From: an uncultured Clostridia bacterium
Lineage (GTDB): Bacteria; Bacillota; Clostridia; Oscillospirales; Oscillospiraceae
NCBI GenBank assembly: GCA_945877365.1
Contig: CAMCRV010000024.1
Span: 1 to 33,098, forward strand
Direction of reading: 5' to 3'
Length of the DNA stretch: 33,098 bases
Below are positions 24,456 through 32,271 of the stretch, in pieces. Made by a program: the position numbers and the translations under genes. Numbering within the stretch: the stretch's first letter is position 1; every line of letters begins with the position of its first letter. The notes beneath the pieces are model-generated. The model made no database searches. It was not told the DNA's origin and was given only the letters and a program-made list of their open reading frames with translations.

Positions 24456-24609
24456 AACAAGCACCCAGCTTCGACGGACTCGAAAATCAAATCCCATATG
24501 CCGGTGGCATATGGATCGCGAGGGCTTGACCGAGCGATACCTCAGTTTCCCGAGTCCCTCCTGGCGTGCCAAACAAGCACCCGACAAAAAGGCCTCGAAA
24601 ATCAAATAT
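24456..24609 (+). repeat. Double-hairpin element after tRNA-Arg with a duplicated tRNA 3' end
   Basis: Outer arms GGACTCG (24476-24482) and CGAGTCC (24551-24557). Inside are AAAATCAAAT, hairpin A CCATATGCC-GGT-GGCATATGG (24494-24514) and hairpin B closed by ATCGC/GCGAT with hexaloop GCTTGA (24515-24538), then ACCTCA. A 32-bp exact copy of the tRNA-Arg 3' end plus flank (24435-24466) recurs at 24551-24582, and CTCGAAAATCAAAT (24479-24492) recurs at 24594-24607 just before tRNA-His. So one full unit and one truncated unit lie in tandem. No coding capacity. Confidence 0.8.
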
Positions 24610-24687
24610 GGTGGGCGTGGCCTAGTTGGCTAAGGCGTCAGATTGTGGCTCTGAAGATCGTGGGTTCGAATCCCATCGTCCACCCCA
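24610..24687 (+). tRNA. tRNA-His (anticodon GTG)
   Basis: Acceptor GTGGGCG/CGTCCAC with the extra G-1 at 24610 opposite C73, anticodon loop TTGTGGC between TCAGA and TCTGA, T-arm TGGGTTCGAATCCCA, encoded CCA. Confidence 0.96.
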
Positions 24688-24690
24688 TAA

Positions 24691-24721
24691 AAAAGGACAC
24701 CCGAGTGGGTGTTCTTTTTTT
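24691..24721 (+). terminator. Terminator after tRNA-His
   Basis: Stem GGACACCC / GGGTGTTC with a short loop, then seven T. It begins about 8 bp after the tRNA CCA and lies in the centre of a longer palindrome formed by the tRNA 3' end and its antisense copy at 24723-24750. Confidence 0.85.
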
Positions 24722-24722
24722 A

Positions 24723-24855
24723 TGGGGTGGAATAAATGATGGGATTCGAAAGACAAATCGCACACCCCTGTGGGGTGTGCATTGCCGCTGGCTGGACAGC
24801 GGCAACACCTTACTTTTGCGATAGCAAAAGGCAGCGAATTTCATCGTCCACCCCA
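24723..24855 (+). repeat. Multi-hairpin element after tRNA-His with antisense and sense copies of the tRNA 3' end
   Basis: In order: antisense copy of the tRNA-His 3' end (TGGGGTGG and GATGGGATTCGAA, 24723-24750), linker AGACAAATC, hairpin A GCACACCCC-TGT-GGGGTGTGC (24760-24780), hairpin B TTGCCGCTG-GCTGGA-CAGCGGCAA (24782-24805), CACCTTA, hairpin C CTTTTGC-GATA-GCAAAAG (24813-24830), then a sense copy CGAATTTCATC plus GTCCACCCCA (24835-24855). The outer arms GATGGGATTCG and CGAATTTCATC pair over 11 bp with two G-U pairs. Confidence 0.8.
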
Positions 24856-24861
24856 GAAAAG

Positions 24862-24891
24862 TAACACCATCTATCGGATGGTGTTATTTTT
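24862..24891 (+). terminator. Second terminator, after the tRNA-His element
   Basis: Stem TAACACCATC / GATGGTGTTA, loop TATCG, then TTTTT. It is a complete intrinsic terminator placed after the duplicated CCA end. Confidence 0.85.
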
Positions 24892-25166
24892 AATTGACAA
24901 TTGACAATGTGAATCAAGAGTCGAAAAGTAAGGCCAATGCACGAAATCGACCCATCTTGTCATCCTGAGCGAGCGAAAGCGAGTCGAAGGATCTTCACAT
25001 CTCGTTTTTACTGTGCAGTGGGTAAGTGCAAAGATTCTTCGACTTCGCTCCCTACGGTCGTTTCGCTCAGAATGACAGCCTCTGGAAGGCACTCCGGCTT
25101 CTGCTTTTTCAAATCGTCCCGAAGGGACACCACAATTGTCAACTGTCAATTCTCAATTGTCAATTC
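24891..25166. repeat. 276-bp composite repeat: AATTGACA ends with a nested inverted repeat
   Basis: The ends TAATTGACAATTGACAAT and ATTGTCAATTCAC match the 11232-11380 family, including an inner CGTCCCGAAGGGACA word. Within it, 24958-25077 is a second inverted repeat with ends TGTCATCCTGAGCG and CGCTCAGAATGACA and inner GTCGAAGGATCTT / AAGATTCTTCGAC. This appears to be one short repeat inserted in another. Non-coding. Confidence 0.8.
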
Positions 25167-25205
25167 ACGAAAGTCCGCTGCCCCCAACCATGGAACCGCA
25201 GCGTC

Positions 25206-25239
25206 AAAAAACCGGCATGACCTGTTTTAGCCATGCCGG
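25206..25239 (-). terminator. Terminator of the SpoIIE-like gene
   Basis: Minus strand: CCGGCATG ... CATGCCGG with a 12-base loop, then TTTTTT. It is about 90 bp beyond the stop codon; I see nothing specific in 25240-25330 or in 25167-25205. Confidence 0.8.
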
Positions 25240-25330
25240 AAAATACACCTTCTTTCAGCGATATCTTGTATTTGTCCCTAAATATTTTTACAACATCTTG
25301 TGTTTCGACAGCATTCGCAGACAGAAACTG

Positions 25331-26830
25331 CTAAGATACTCCCGGAAGCCGGGGGTAAAGACGCAGCACCGCAGCGGTGGCGTCATCCTCCCCCTCCCGG
25401 CAGCCCTCCTCCAGAATCTGTTCCGCCAGCTCCCCAGGCGGTGCATCCGGAGTTTCGCTCACCCGGCGCATAACCTCCTCTCCTTCCACGCCGTCGCTGA
25501 GCAGAACCAGCGCCTCTCCCCGGCGCAGGGACAGCCCTGCCACCGTTTCCCGGTTTTCTTCCAGAGAAATCCCGGGCGGTGGTGTGGCTGTCCCGATTTT
25601 TTTTGCCTCGCCCCGACGCAGAATCCAGCTGGGAGCCGAGCCCCATTTATAAAGGCAGGCGATGCCGGTGTCCAGCCGAACCTCCGCCAAGTCCAGAGTC
25701 ACCGCCCCGGCCTGCCCCCGAAGCAGCAGCAGGGAATTGACGCACCGGAACACATCCGACGGGGGATACCCGGCGGTGAGCAGCTCCTGAATCAGCTTTG
25801 CGGAGGTGTTCCCCTCCCGGGCGGCCTCCCGTCCGGTGCCCATGCCGTCGCACAGCAGCAGATAAAACCGGCACCCATCGGCGGGAAAGGCCAGACACCG
25901 ATCCCCATTGGCGCAGCCTGCGCTGCTGGAACGGGCGGAGACTTCCACCCGGAACCGGCTCTGCGCTGCGGATTGACCGGCGGAAAAGCTCCGCAAAAAC
26001 CGGCAGACAAAGGCATATTGCTCCACCAGCGCCCGACACAGCTCCCCATGCCGCCGCCGCTGGGCTTCCAGCAGCCGCAGCTGCTCCCGGGAGCGCTGAA
26101 GGGCAGCCTGCAGCAGCTCCCGGTTGGGGCAGAGAAAGCCTCCCGGGTCTTCCAGAACTTCGCCGCTGAGCTGCTGCTGTTCCCGGCAGCTGAACCGGAG
26201 TACACACCCGGCGCAGCTGTCCTGCTTTGCCCGTTCCACCAGAGCATCCCGGTCGATGGGGGGAGCTTCCTGTTCCAGCAGCAGAAGGCGGCATCGGGAA
26301 AAGGCTCTGGCTCCCAGCTCCAGCCGCACCAGCAGCTTCCCGGCGGAAGGGGGGACCCCGGGGAAGAGAATCCGGGGCAGAAGCCATATGGATAGTCCGG
26401 CGGCAGCCGCCTGCGCCAGAAATCCCCCGAAGCCGGGGGTGGGAACCCCCAGCGCCAGAAACAGCAGGGTGCACAGCCCGGTGAGAGCCGCCCCCACACC
26501 CCCCAACAGAGGCGCGGCTGTCCCCCGGGCGCGAAAAATGCCTAAAATGCTGCCCCCTGCCGTCCAAACCACCCCGGGCAGTCCGGCCTTCCCCCAGATC
26601 CCCAGATACCCCACCATGGAACCGATGCAGGTAAAGGCCGCTTGCCAGCCCGTCAGAGCGCTGAGATAGCCCAGCGCCAGAGGCACCGGCCAGCTCCGGA
26701 AGCTGATGCCGCTGAGGAGCACCCCTTGAGCCAGCCACACCAGAGCCCGGGTCAGCTGCCGCACCTCGGCACTCTCCCCCAGAGCCTGCCGGTATTCCCG
26801 CCGCAGCAGACGATCCACCGCTGTCATCAT
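25331..26830 (-). CDS. SpoIIE-family membrane PP2C phosphatase, short form
   Basis: About 499 residues. The N-terminal ~165 residues hold four to six hydrophobic segments, then a Cys-containing middle region (CAGCVLRFSCREQQQL) and coiled segments. The C-terminal PP2C/SpoIIE phosphatase domain shows LLLCDGMGTGREAAREG (first metal Asp), LVLLSDGVEGEE and GEDDATAAVLRL (last metal Asp). In Bacillus, SpoIIE dephosphorylates SpoIIAA to activate sigma-F and is about 820 residues with ten membrane helices, so this is clearly shorter. It may be a SpoIIE paralogue or this lineage's SpoIIE. The start is ambiguous: ATG at 26830 or 26827, or TTG at 26854. Confidence 0.8.
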   Translation of the reverse strand: MMTAVDRLLRREYRQALGESAEVRQLTRALVWLAQGVLLSGISFRSWPVPLALGYLSALTGWQAAFTCIGSMVGYLGIWGKAGLPGVVWTAGGSILGIFRARGTAAPLLGGVGAALTGLCTLLFLALGVPTPGFGGFLAQAAAAGLSIWLLPRILFPGVPPSAGKLLVRLELGARAFSRCRLLLLEQEAPPIDRDALVERAKQDSCAGCVLRFSCREQQQLSGEVLEDPGGFLCPNRELLQAALQRSREQLRLLEAQRRRHGELCRALVEQYAFVCRFLRSFSAGQSAAQSRFRVEVSARSSSAGCANGDRCLAFPADGCRFYLLLCDGMGTGREAAREGNTSAKLIQELLTAGYPPSDVFRCVNSLLLLRGQAGAVTLDLAEVRLDTGIACLYKWGSAPSWILRRGEAKKIGTATPPPGISLEENRETVAGLSLRRGEALVLLSDGVEGEEVMRRVSETPDAPPGELAEQILEEGCREGEDDATAAVLRLYPRLPGVS

Positions 26831-26922
26831 GTGTACACCACTGCCTTTCTTCAAGAATTACTTCGATCCTACCACCCCCGGAAAAATAATGCTGTCGGAA
26901 CGGGCAAGCCACAGAAAGATTC

Positions 26923-26951
26923 TTGCAACCCGGGGCGCAGATGTGTATAAT
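26923..26951 (+). promoter_or_regulatory. Promoter of the CYTH-exonuclease-aminotransferase genes
   Basis: TTGCAA, 17 bp, TATAAT; the -10 ends 27 bp before the CYTH start. Confidence 0.8.
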
Positions 26952-26978
26952 GGTGCCAAAGAAAAGGGAGGCCGGGAC

Positions 26979-27542
26979 ATGGGAAGAGAATTTGAGTTAA
27001 AATACCGGGCGCAGGGGGAAGTCCTCGCCCGCATCCGGGAGGCTTTGGGAGGCTTTGCCCCCATGGCCATGGAGACGGTGTACTATGACACCCCGGAGCA
27101 CACCCTCAGCGCGAAGCACTGGACATTGCGGCAGCGGATGGAAAACGGAATTCGGGTGTGCACCCTGAAACTGCCGGCCCCCGGGGGTGCCCGGGAGGAA
27201 TGGGAGGTCATGGATGCCGGCCTTGCCGATGCCCTGCCCCGGCTGGCGAGCCTCAGCGGAAAGGATCTGGCTTTTCCGGATTTGCAGCCCCTGTGCGGCG
27301 CGAGGTTCACCCGGCTGAGGAAGCTGGAAGCCCATGACGGCTGCACCGTGGAGATTGCGCTGGATCAGGGAATTCTCACCGGCGGAAATCGGGAGCTGCC
27401 CTTTGCAGAGCTGGAAGTGGAGCTGAAGGAAGGCTCGGAAGAAGCTGCGATCCGGTTTGCGGAAGGCCTGGCGGCGAAATACGGCCTGATGCCGGAAGAA
27501 AAAAGCAAATTCGCCCGTGCCAGGGCGCTGGCGGAAGGATAA
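26979..27542 (+). CDS. CYTH-domain protein (inorganic triphosphatase / adenylate cyclase IV-like fold)
   Basis: A 187-residue protein starting at the ATG at 26979, with GGGAGG 7 bp upstream; a longer open frame runs through the promoter and is not used. The CYTH signature EFELKY (ExExK) is at residues 4-9. Alternating charged strands of the triphosphate tunnel follow (TVYYDTPEHTLSAKHWTLRQRMENG, VCTLKLPAP, EWEV, ELEVELKEG, and KSKFARAR near the end). Members hydrolyse inorganic triphosphate or related compounds; the substrate is not determinable here. It lies 12 bp before the exonuclease gene. Confidence 0.9.
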   Translation: MGREFELKYRAQGEVLARIREALGGFAPMAMETVYYDTPEHTLSAKHWTLRQRMENGIRVCTLKLPAPGGAREEWEVMDAGLADALPRLASLSGKDLAFPDLQPLCGARFTRLRKLEAHDGCTVEIALDQGILTGGNRELPFAELEVELKEGSEEAAIRFAEGLAAKYGLMPEEKSKFARARALAEG

Positions 27543-27554
27543 CAGGAGAGAGAT

Positions 27555-28241
27555 ATGGCTTTTGAAACCTTGTTTGCCCGGTATGACCGGCTGATGCTCT
27601 TTGATACGGAGACCACCGGCCTGCAATACAACCGGGATGAAATCATCGAATTTGCCGCCATTGTGGTGGAGAATCCGGATGGACAGCCCCGGGTGGTGCA
27701 GGAATATGACCAGCTGGTGGCTCTCAGCCCCGGCAGCTTTGTGCCCCCCAGAATTCAGGAGCTGACAGGGATTTCCACCCAGGATCTGCGGGAGCGGGGG
27801 CTGCCCAAAACCCGGGTCTGCCGGGATATCGGGGAAATGCTCCGGGGGCGCACCCTGATGCTGGCCTACAACGCCCATTTTGACCTGAGCTTTCTATTCT
27901 ATATGCTCCTGCGGGACGGCGACCCGGCGGTGCTGAAGGGCAAGGACAAGCTGGATCTGCTGACGGTCTACCGGGATCGCCGCAGCTATCCCCACCGGCT
28001 CTGCTCTGCCATCGAGGCCTACGGCCTGTCGGGGCAGGTGGTGAACTCCCACCGGGCGGTGGACGATGTGCTGGCCACCCTGAAGGTGATGGAGGAAATG
28101 GAGAAGGAGAAGCCGGATCTGGAGCGTTATGTAAACCTGTTCGGCTACAACCCCAAATACGGCATCGAGGGCAAGCCCATCGGCACCGTCACCTATAAAC
28201 CCCAGCCCTATGACCCCATTCGTCCCCTGTACGAGAGCTGA
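27555..28241 (+). CDS. DnaQ-like (DEDD) 3'-5' exonuclease
   Basis: A 228-residue nuclease of the RNase T/DnaQ superfamily. ExoI is LMLFDTETTGLQYNRDEIIEFAAI (DxE), ExoII LAYNAHFDLSFL (NAHFD), ExoIII NSHRAVDDVLATLKVM (HRAxDD). It may proofread for DNA polymerase or act in repair or RNA trimming; a stand-alone form without polymerase cannot be assigned further. GGAGAG precedes the ATG. The C-terminal 50 residues (NLFGYNPKYGIEGKPI...YKPQPYD) lie outside the nuclease fold. Confidence 0.93.
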   Translation: MAFETLFARYDRLMLFDTETTGLQYNRDEIIEFAAIVVENPDGQPRVVQEYDQLVALSPGSFVPPRIQELTGISTQDLRERGLPKTRVCRDIGEMLRGRTLMLAYNAHFDLSFLFYMLLRDGDPAVLKGKDKLDLLTVYRDRRSYPHRLCSAIEAYGLSGQVVNSHRAVDDVLATLKVMEEMEKEKPDLERYVNLFGYNPKYGIEGKPIGTVTYKPQPYDPIRPLYES

Positions 28242-28255
28242 CAAGGAGGAGAATT

Positions 28256-29428
28256 ATGATTAACCAGACTGCTTACGCTTTGGGAGCCAACCGCTCCTGC
28301 ATCCGGGATCTGTTTGAATACGGCCGCGCCCGGGCGGCTGTTGTGGGGGAGGAAAATGTCTTTGATTTCACCCTTGGCAACCCCTCCATCCCCTCCCCGG
28401 CGGAGGTGAACGAGACCATCTGCCGGATTCTGAAGGACACCGACTCTCTGCTGGTGCACGGCTATACCACCGCCGTGGGAGATTGGGAAACCCGGCAGGC
28501 CATTGCCGCCGACCTGAATTCCCGATACGGCGCCAATACCGGGGCGGAGGATTTCTTTCTGGGCAGCGGTGCCGCCCCGGAGCTGGTGGCGGTGTTCCGG
28601 GCGCTGGCGGTGGAGGGCGGCGAGATTCTGGCCATTGCCCCCTATTTTCCGGAATACAAGCCATTTGCGGAAAATGCCGGGCTGATTTTCAAGGTAGTGC
28701 CCCCGGATGTGCCCAATTTCCAGATTTCCCTGCCTGCGGTGGAGGCCATGCTGACAGAGCGTACTCAGGCGGTGATTCTCAATTCCCCCAACAACCCCTC
28801 CGGGGTGGTGTACACAAGGCAAACGCTGGAGCAGCTTTCCGCCCTGCTGGAGCGAAAGGCCGCCCAGTATGGGCATCCTATTTACATCATCTCCGATGAG
28901 CCCTACCGGGAGCTGGCCTACGGGGTGGAGGTGCCCTTCCTGCCCCTGATCTATCGGGATACCGTGGTGTGCTATTCCTATTCCAAGAGCCTGTCCCTCC
29001 CCGGCGAGCGCATCGGCTATGTGTATGTGCCCAAGGAGGCTGCCGACAGCCGTGCACTGTATGCCGCCATCGCCGGAGCCGCCAGAGCCTGCGGCCATGT
29101 CTGCGCCCCCAGCCTGTGGCAGAAGGTGATTGCCCGGTGCACCCATCTGCGGCCTGACCTTGCCAGCTACGACCGCAACCGCCGGACGCTGTATGAGGGT
29201 CTGACGAAGCTGGGCTATGAGACCGCCAAGCCCGACGGCGCCTTCTATCTGTTTGTGAAGGCTCCCGGGGGAGATGCCAACGCCTTTTTGGAGAAGGCCA
29301 AGCAAAAAGATCTGCTGGTGGTGCCCGGGGACGGCTTTGGCTGTCCCGGCTATTTCCGGCTGTGCTACTGCGTCAGCTATGACAAAATCGTCCGCAGCCT
29401 GCCGGTGTTTGGGGAGCTGATGGGATAA
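28256..29428 (+). CDS. Class I/II PLP-dependent aminotransferase
   Basis: A 390-residue fold-type I aminotransferase. PLP-site features: LGSGAAPEL (phosphate side), NSPNNPSGVVY (Asn), ISDEPYRELAY (Asp and Tyr) and SYSKSLSLPGERIGY (Schiff-base Lys). The C-terminal small domain includes FYLFVKAP and FRLCY, whose Arg binds substrate carboxylate. It is probably an aspartate- or aromatic-type aminotransferase; exact specificity is uncertain. AGGAGG precedes the ATG, 14 bp after the exonuclease gene. A terminator follows. Confidence 0.92.
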   Translation: MINQTAYALGANRSCIRDLFEYGRARAAVVGEENVFDFTLGNPSIPSPAEVNETICRILKDTDSLLVHGYTTAVGDWETRQAIAADLNSRYGANTGAEDFFLGSGAAPELVAVFRALAVEGGEILAIAPYFPEYKPFAENAGLIFKVVPPDVPNFQISLPAVEAMLTERTQAVILNSPNNPSGVVYTRQTLEQLSALLERKAAQYGHPIYIISDEPYRELAYGVEVPFLPLIYRDTVVCYSYSKSLSLPGERIGYVYVPKEAADSRALYAAIAGAARACGHVCAPSLWQKVIARCTHLRPDLASYDRNRRTLYEGLTKLGYETAKPDGAFYLFVKAPGGDANAFLEKAKQKDLLVVPGDGFGCPGYFRLCYCVSYDKIVRSLPVFGELMG

Positions 29429-29434
29429 GTGCTA

Positions 29435-29459
29435 AGCGGAGGGTTTTCCTCCGCTCTTT
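29435..29459 (+). terminator. Terminator after the aminotransferase gene
   Basis: Stem AGCGGAGG / CCTCCGCT with a GTTTT loop, then CTTTCCCTTTCTTTTT. It begins 7 bp after the stop. Confidence 0.8.
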
Positions 29460-29564
29460 CCCTTTCTTTTTCGGAAAAAGAGGGGTATGATTGGCAAAGA
29501 CAGGAAGCACAGGAAGTCCCTTCCGGACATATGTGAAGAAAGGGTAACATTTCTGTGACAACCG

Positions 29565-29592
29565 TTGACTTTGGTGTAAAATATGATATTCT
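29565..29592 (+). promoter_or_regulatory. Probable promoter of the surface-protein gene
   Basis: TTGACT, 16 bp, TATTCT. The -10 is weak (4 of 6) with a suboptimal spacer, so the assignment is tentative. The gene's AGGAGG and ATG follow at 29617-29634. Confidence 0.45.
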
Positions 29593-29631
29593 GATATCAG
29601 GAATTCTGTTGATTCCAGGAGGTACTACATT

Positions 29632-32265
29632 ATGAAAAACTGGAAAAGATATTTGAGCATCGCCATGACACTGGTGATGCTGCTGGGGGTACTGCCCACC
29701 GCGGCCTTTGCGGAGACTATTGCTCTGACTGAGGAGAATGTCACCATAGAACCTGCTACCTACAGCGGAGAGGTTCAGACACCTGTAGTAAAGATTAACG
29801 GTGTCACTGCCACTCAGGGAACGGATTATTCCTTTGCTGTTGATGGGAGCGTGGAACTTAGGGATGCCGGTACTTATTCGCTGACCATCACAGGCGCAGG
29901 AAATTACACCGACACAGTTACGAAGAGCTTCACCATCAACCCGAAGCCCATCTCTGAACTCACCGTTACTGTGGCTTCCGATGCGCAGACCTACGATGGA
30001 AACCAGAAAACCCCCGGTGTAACCGTGAAGCATGGTGAGACTGAGCTTACGAAAGATACACACTATACCGTAGCATACGGCACCAACATCAATGCCGGTG
30101 AAAATGCCGGTACCGTGACGATCACTGCCAAGACTGGCACAAATTATACAGGCAGCACCACAGTTAATTTTACCATTCAGCCCATGACGGTGGCAGACAG
30201 TGCTTTGGAAGTGACCATTGCCCCTGTTACATACGGAACACCTGCTTCACCTGTTGTCAAGCTGGGTGATAAAGCTCTGTCGGCTGAAACAGACTATGAT
30301 GTAACCTGTGCTAACACCAATGTGGGTACTCAGGATGCTGTTATCAGCCTGAAGGGCAACTACTACGGTGGTAAGACGGTGCAGTATACCATCAACGCAA
30401 AGCCTCTGGACGAAACTGCAATTCAGCCGATTTCTTCCCAGACCTACACCGGCAGTGCCATCACCCCCGTGGTGGTGAAGAACGGCGAAACTACGCTGAC
30501 AAAGGATACGGACTACACGGTTGTGTATTCCAACAACACCAATGTTGGCACCGCATCCGCAGAAGTGACCTTTACCGGAAACTACTCCGGCGGTCCCTTT
30601 ACCAAGACCTTTACCATCGATCCCAAGAACATTTCCGCCGCAGTTCTGGGCGGTCTGAATACCACCTATAACCCCGGCAGCCGTCCCGTTCCTACGGTAA
30701 CGCTGGACGGAAAGACCCTTGTGGAGGGGAATGACAAGGACTATACCCTGTCCTATGATGAAACAACGACCCCCGGAAGCCTGATCATCACGGTCACCGG
30801 CAGAGGCAACTACACCGGCAGCAAGCAGGCAACCGTGGCGGTTCTGGGAACCAGCGATACTACGGCACCTGTCATTTCCGGCGTGTCCAACGGCGGAACC
30901 TACCACGAGGCCAAGACCATAACCGTCACCGATACCAATCTGGAAAAGGTGGAGATTTATCAGGGCACCACCTTGAAAAACACCCTGACCCCTGCGGAAG
31001 GTACCACCACCGTCAGCACCACGCTGGCTCTGTCCGACACTGCCTATGGGATCAAGGCCTATGACAAGGTGGGCAACAAGACGGAGTTCACCGTCACCGT
31101 GACAAAGAAGTCCATTGCCGCCTCCATGATCACCATTGCCGGTGCGGACAACATCGTCTTTGACGGCACGGCAAAGACCCCCACCATCACCGTGAAGGAC
31201 GGCTCCACCACCATCGCCGCCGACCAGTACACCCTGAGGTGGGAGAACAACACCAACGCCGGAACGGCCACGGTGAAGGTGACCATGAAGAGCGACGCGG
31301 CCTACAAGGGCGAGGCCACCAAGACCTTCACCATCAAGCAAAAGACCCTTCTGGACTCTGCCATTCAGGACATTGCGGATCAGACCTACACCGGCAGCGC
31401 CCTCACCCCCGCCATCACCGTGAAGGATGGCGAAACAACGCTGGAGGAGGGTACGACTAAGGACTACACCGTCATCTACTCCAACAACACCAATCCCGGC
31501 ACCGCCAAGGTCACCGTTGTCCTGCGGGGCAACTACCAGGGCGTTCTGCAGAAGACCTTCACCATCAATCCGAATCTCACAGTTCTGGCAGATAACATCA
31601 AGACCCTGGCCGCAAAGACCACCCTCACCTACGCCGAGAAGCAGCAGATCAAGCAGCTGAAGGCCGCCTACGATGCCCTGTCCGCAGAGAATAAGGCAAT
31701 CGTGGATTCTGCCGTCGGCTCCACCCTGATGGCCAGCTTCAAGAGCAAGGCCAGCGCTGCCGCCTACAAGCTGCTGAATAAACCCAGCGTGGGCTACTAC
31801 AAGTATGTCATGGGAACCTCCAGCAATGTGGTCATCGAGATCGATGCCGATTACAGCAGAACCCTTGTGACGGAGATCCGGCTGGGCAAATACGAGACGG
31901 TGATTGACCCCGCCAACTACACCGTGACGGAAGGCTCCGTGGTGGTCACCCTCAGCTCCAGCTATCTGAAGACCATCAAGACCGCCGGTAAGTACAATCT
32001 GTATATCGATCTGATGGATACCCAGACCGGCCGTACGGAAACCCTTCAGACGGTGGTTCGCGTCGTGCCTGCCACCGACATTCCCCAGACCGGGGATCCC
32101 TTCCGGATGAACCTCTGGATCGGTCTGCTGGGAGCCTCCGTCCTGGCTCTGGCAGGTCTCGGCGTGTATGAGGTTGTGAAGAAGAAAAAGAATTCCCGGA
32201 AGCGGCTGGAAGCAGCCATGGATCTGGGCGAGGAATCCCCTGACGAAGCAAACATCAACGAATAA
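29632..32265 (+). CDS. Large sortase-type surface protein with tandem beta-sandwich (MBG-like) repeats
   Basis: An 877-residue protein. A signal peptide (residues 1-28, cleaving near AAFA) is followed by about seven repeats of ~70-75 residues, each with a core like QTYTGSAxTPxVxVKxGxTxL..DYTV.Y.NNTN.GTA..T..GNYxG..TKTFTI. One different Ig-like module (TSDTTAPVISGVSNGGTY..., about 410-490) interrupts them. A helical spacer (about 650-715) and a last beta domain lead to a sortase-like signal IPQTGD near residue 818, one membrane helix, KKKKNSRKR and an unusually long acidic tail. Probably cell-wall anchored, with an adhesive or scaffold role. No sortase gene is in the window. Confidence 0.85.
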   Translation: MKNWKRYLSIAMTLVMLLGVLPTAAFAETIALTEENVTIEPATYSGEVQTPVVKINGVTATQGTDYSFAVDGSVELRDAGTYSLTITGAGNYTDTVTKSFTINPKPISELTVTVASDAQTYDGNQKTPGVTVKHGETELTKDTHYTVAYGTNINAGENAGTVTITAKTGTNYTGSTTVNFTIQPMTVADSALEVTIAPVTYGTPASPVVKLGDKALSAETDYDVTCANTNVGTQDAVISLKGNYYGGKTVQYTINAKPLDETAIQPISSQTYTGSAITPVVVKNGETTLTKDTDYTVVYSNNTNVGTASAEVTFTGNYSGGPFTKTFTIDPKNISAAVLGGLNTTYNPGSRPVPTVTLDGKTLVEGNDKDYTLSYDETTTPGSLIITVTGRGNYTGSKQATVAVLGTSDTTAPVISGVSNGGTYHEAKTITVTDTNLEKVEIYQGTTLKNTLTPAEGTTTVSTTLALSDTAYGIKAYDKVGNKTEFTVTVTKKSIAASMITIAGADNIVFDGTAKTPTITVKDGSTTIAADQYTLRWENNTNAGTATVKVTMKSDAAYKGEATKTFTIKQKTLLDSAIQDIADQTYTGSALTPAITVKDGETTLEEGTTKDYTVIYSNNTNPGTAKVTVVLRGNYQGVLQKTFTINPNLTVLADNIKTLAAKTTLTYAEKQQIKQLKAAYDALSAENKAIVDSAVGSTLMASFKSKASAAAYKLLNKPSVGYYKYVMGTSSNVVIEIDADYSRTLVTEIRLGKYETVIDPANYTVTEGSVVVTLSSSYLKTIKTAGKYNLYIDLMDTQTGRTETLQTVVRVVPATDIPQTGDPFRMNLWIGLLGASVLALAGLGVYEVVKKKKNSRKRLEAAMDLGEESPDEANINE

Positions 32266-32271
32266 CAGACA

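Noticed and set aside
24379..24609. Prophage or integrative element attachment (attL/attR) bordering a large island
   Set aside because: The two 32-bp copies are only 116 bp apart and no integrase, phage or conjugation gene lies anywhere in the window, so a large island is not supported; a small non-autonomous element remains possible.
24414..24844. Short open frames over the tRNA cluster
   Set aside because: They run through mature tRNA sequences and hairpins and have no coding signature.
26829..26978. N-terminal extension of the CYTH protein from an upstream in-frame ATG
   Set aside because: The extension crosses the TTGCAA-17-TATAAT promoter and has no homology-like content; GGGAGG precedes the internal ATG at 26979.
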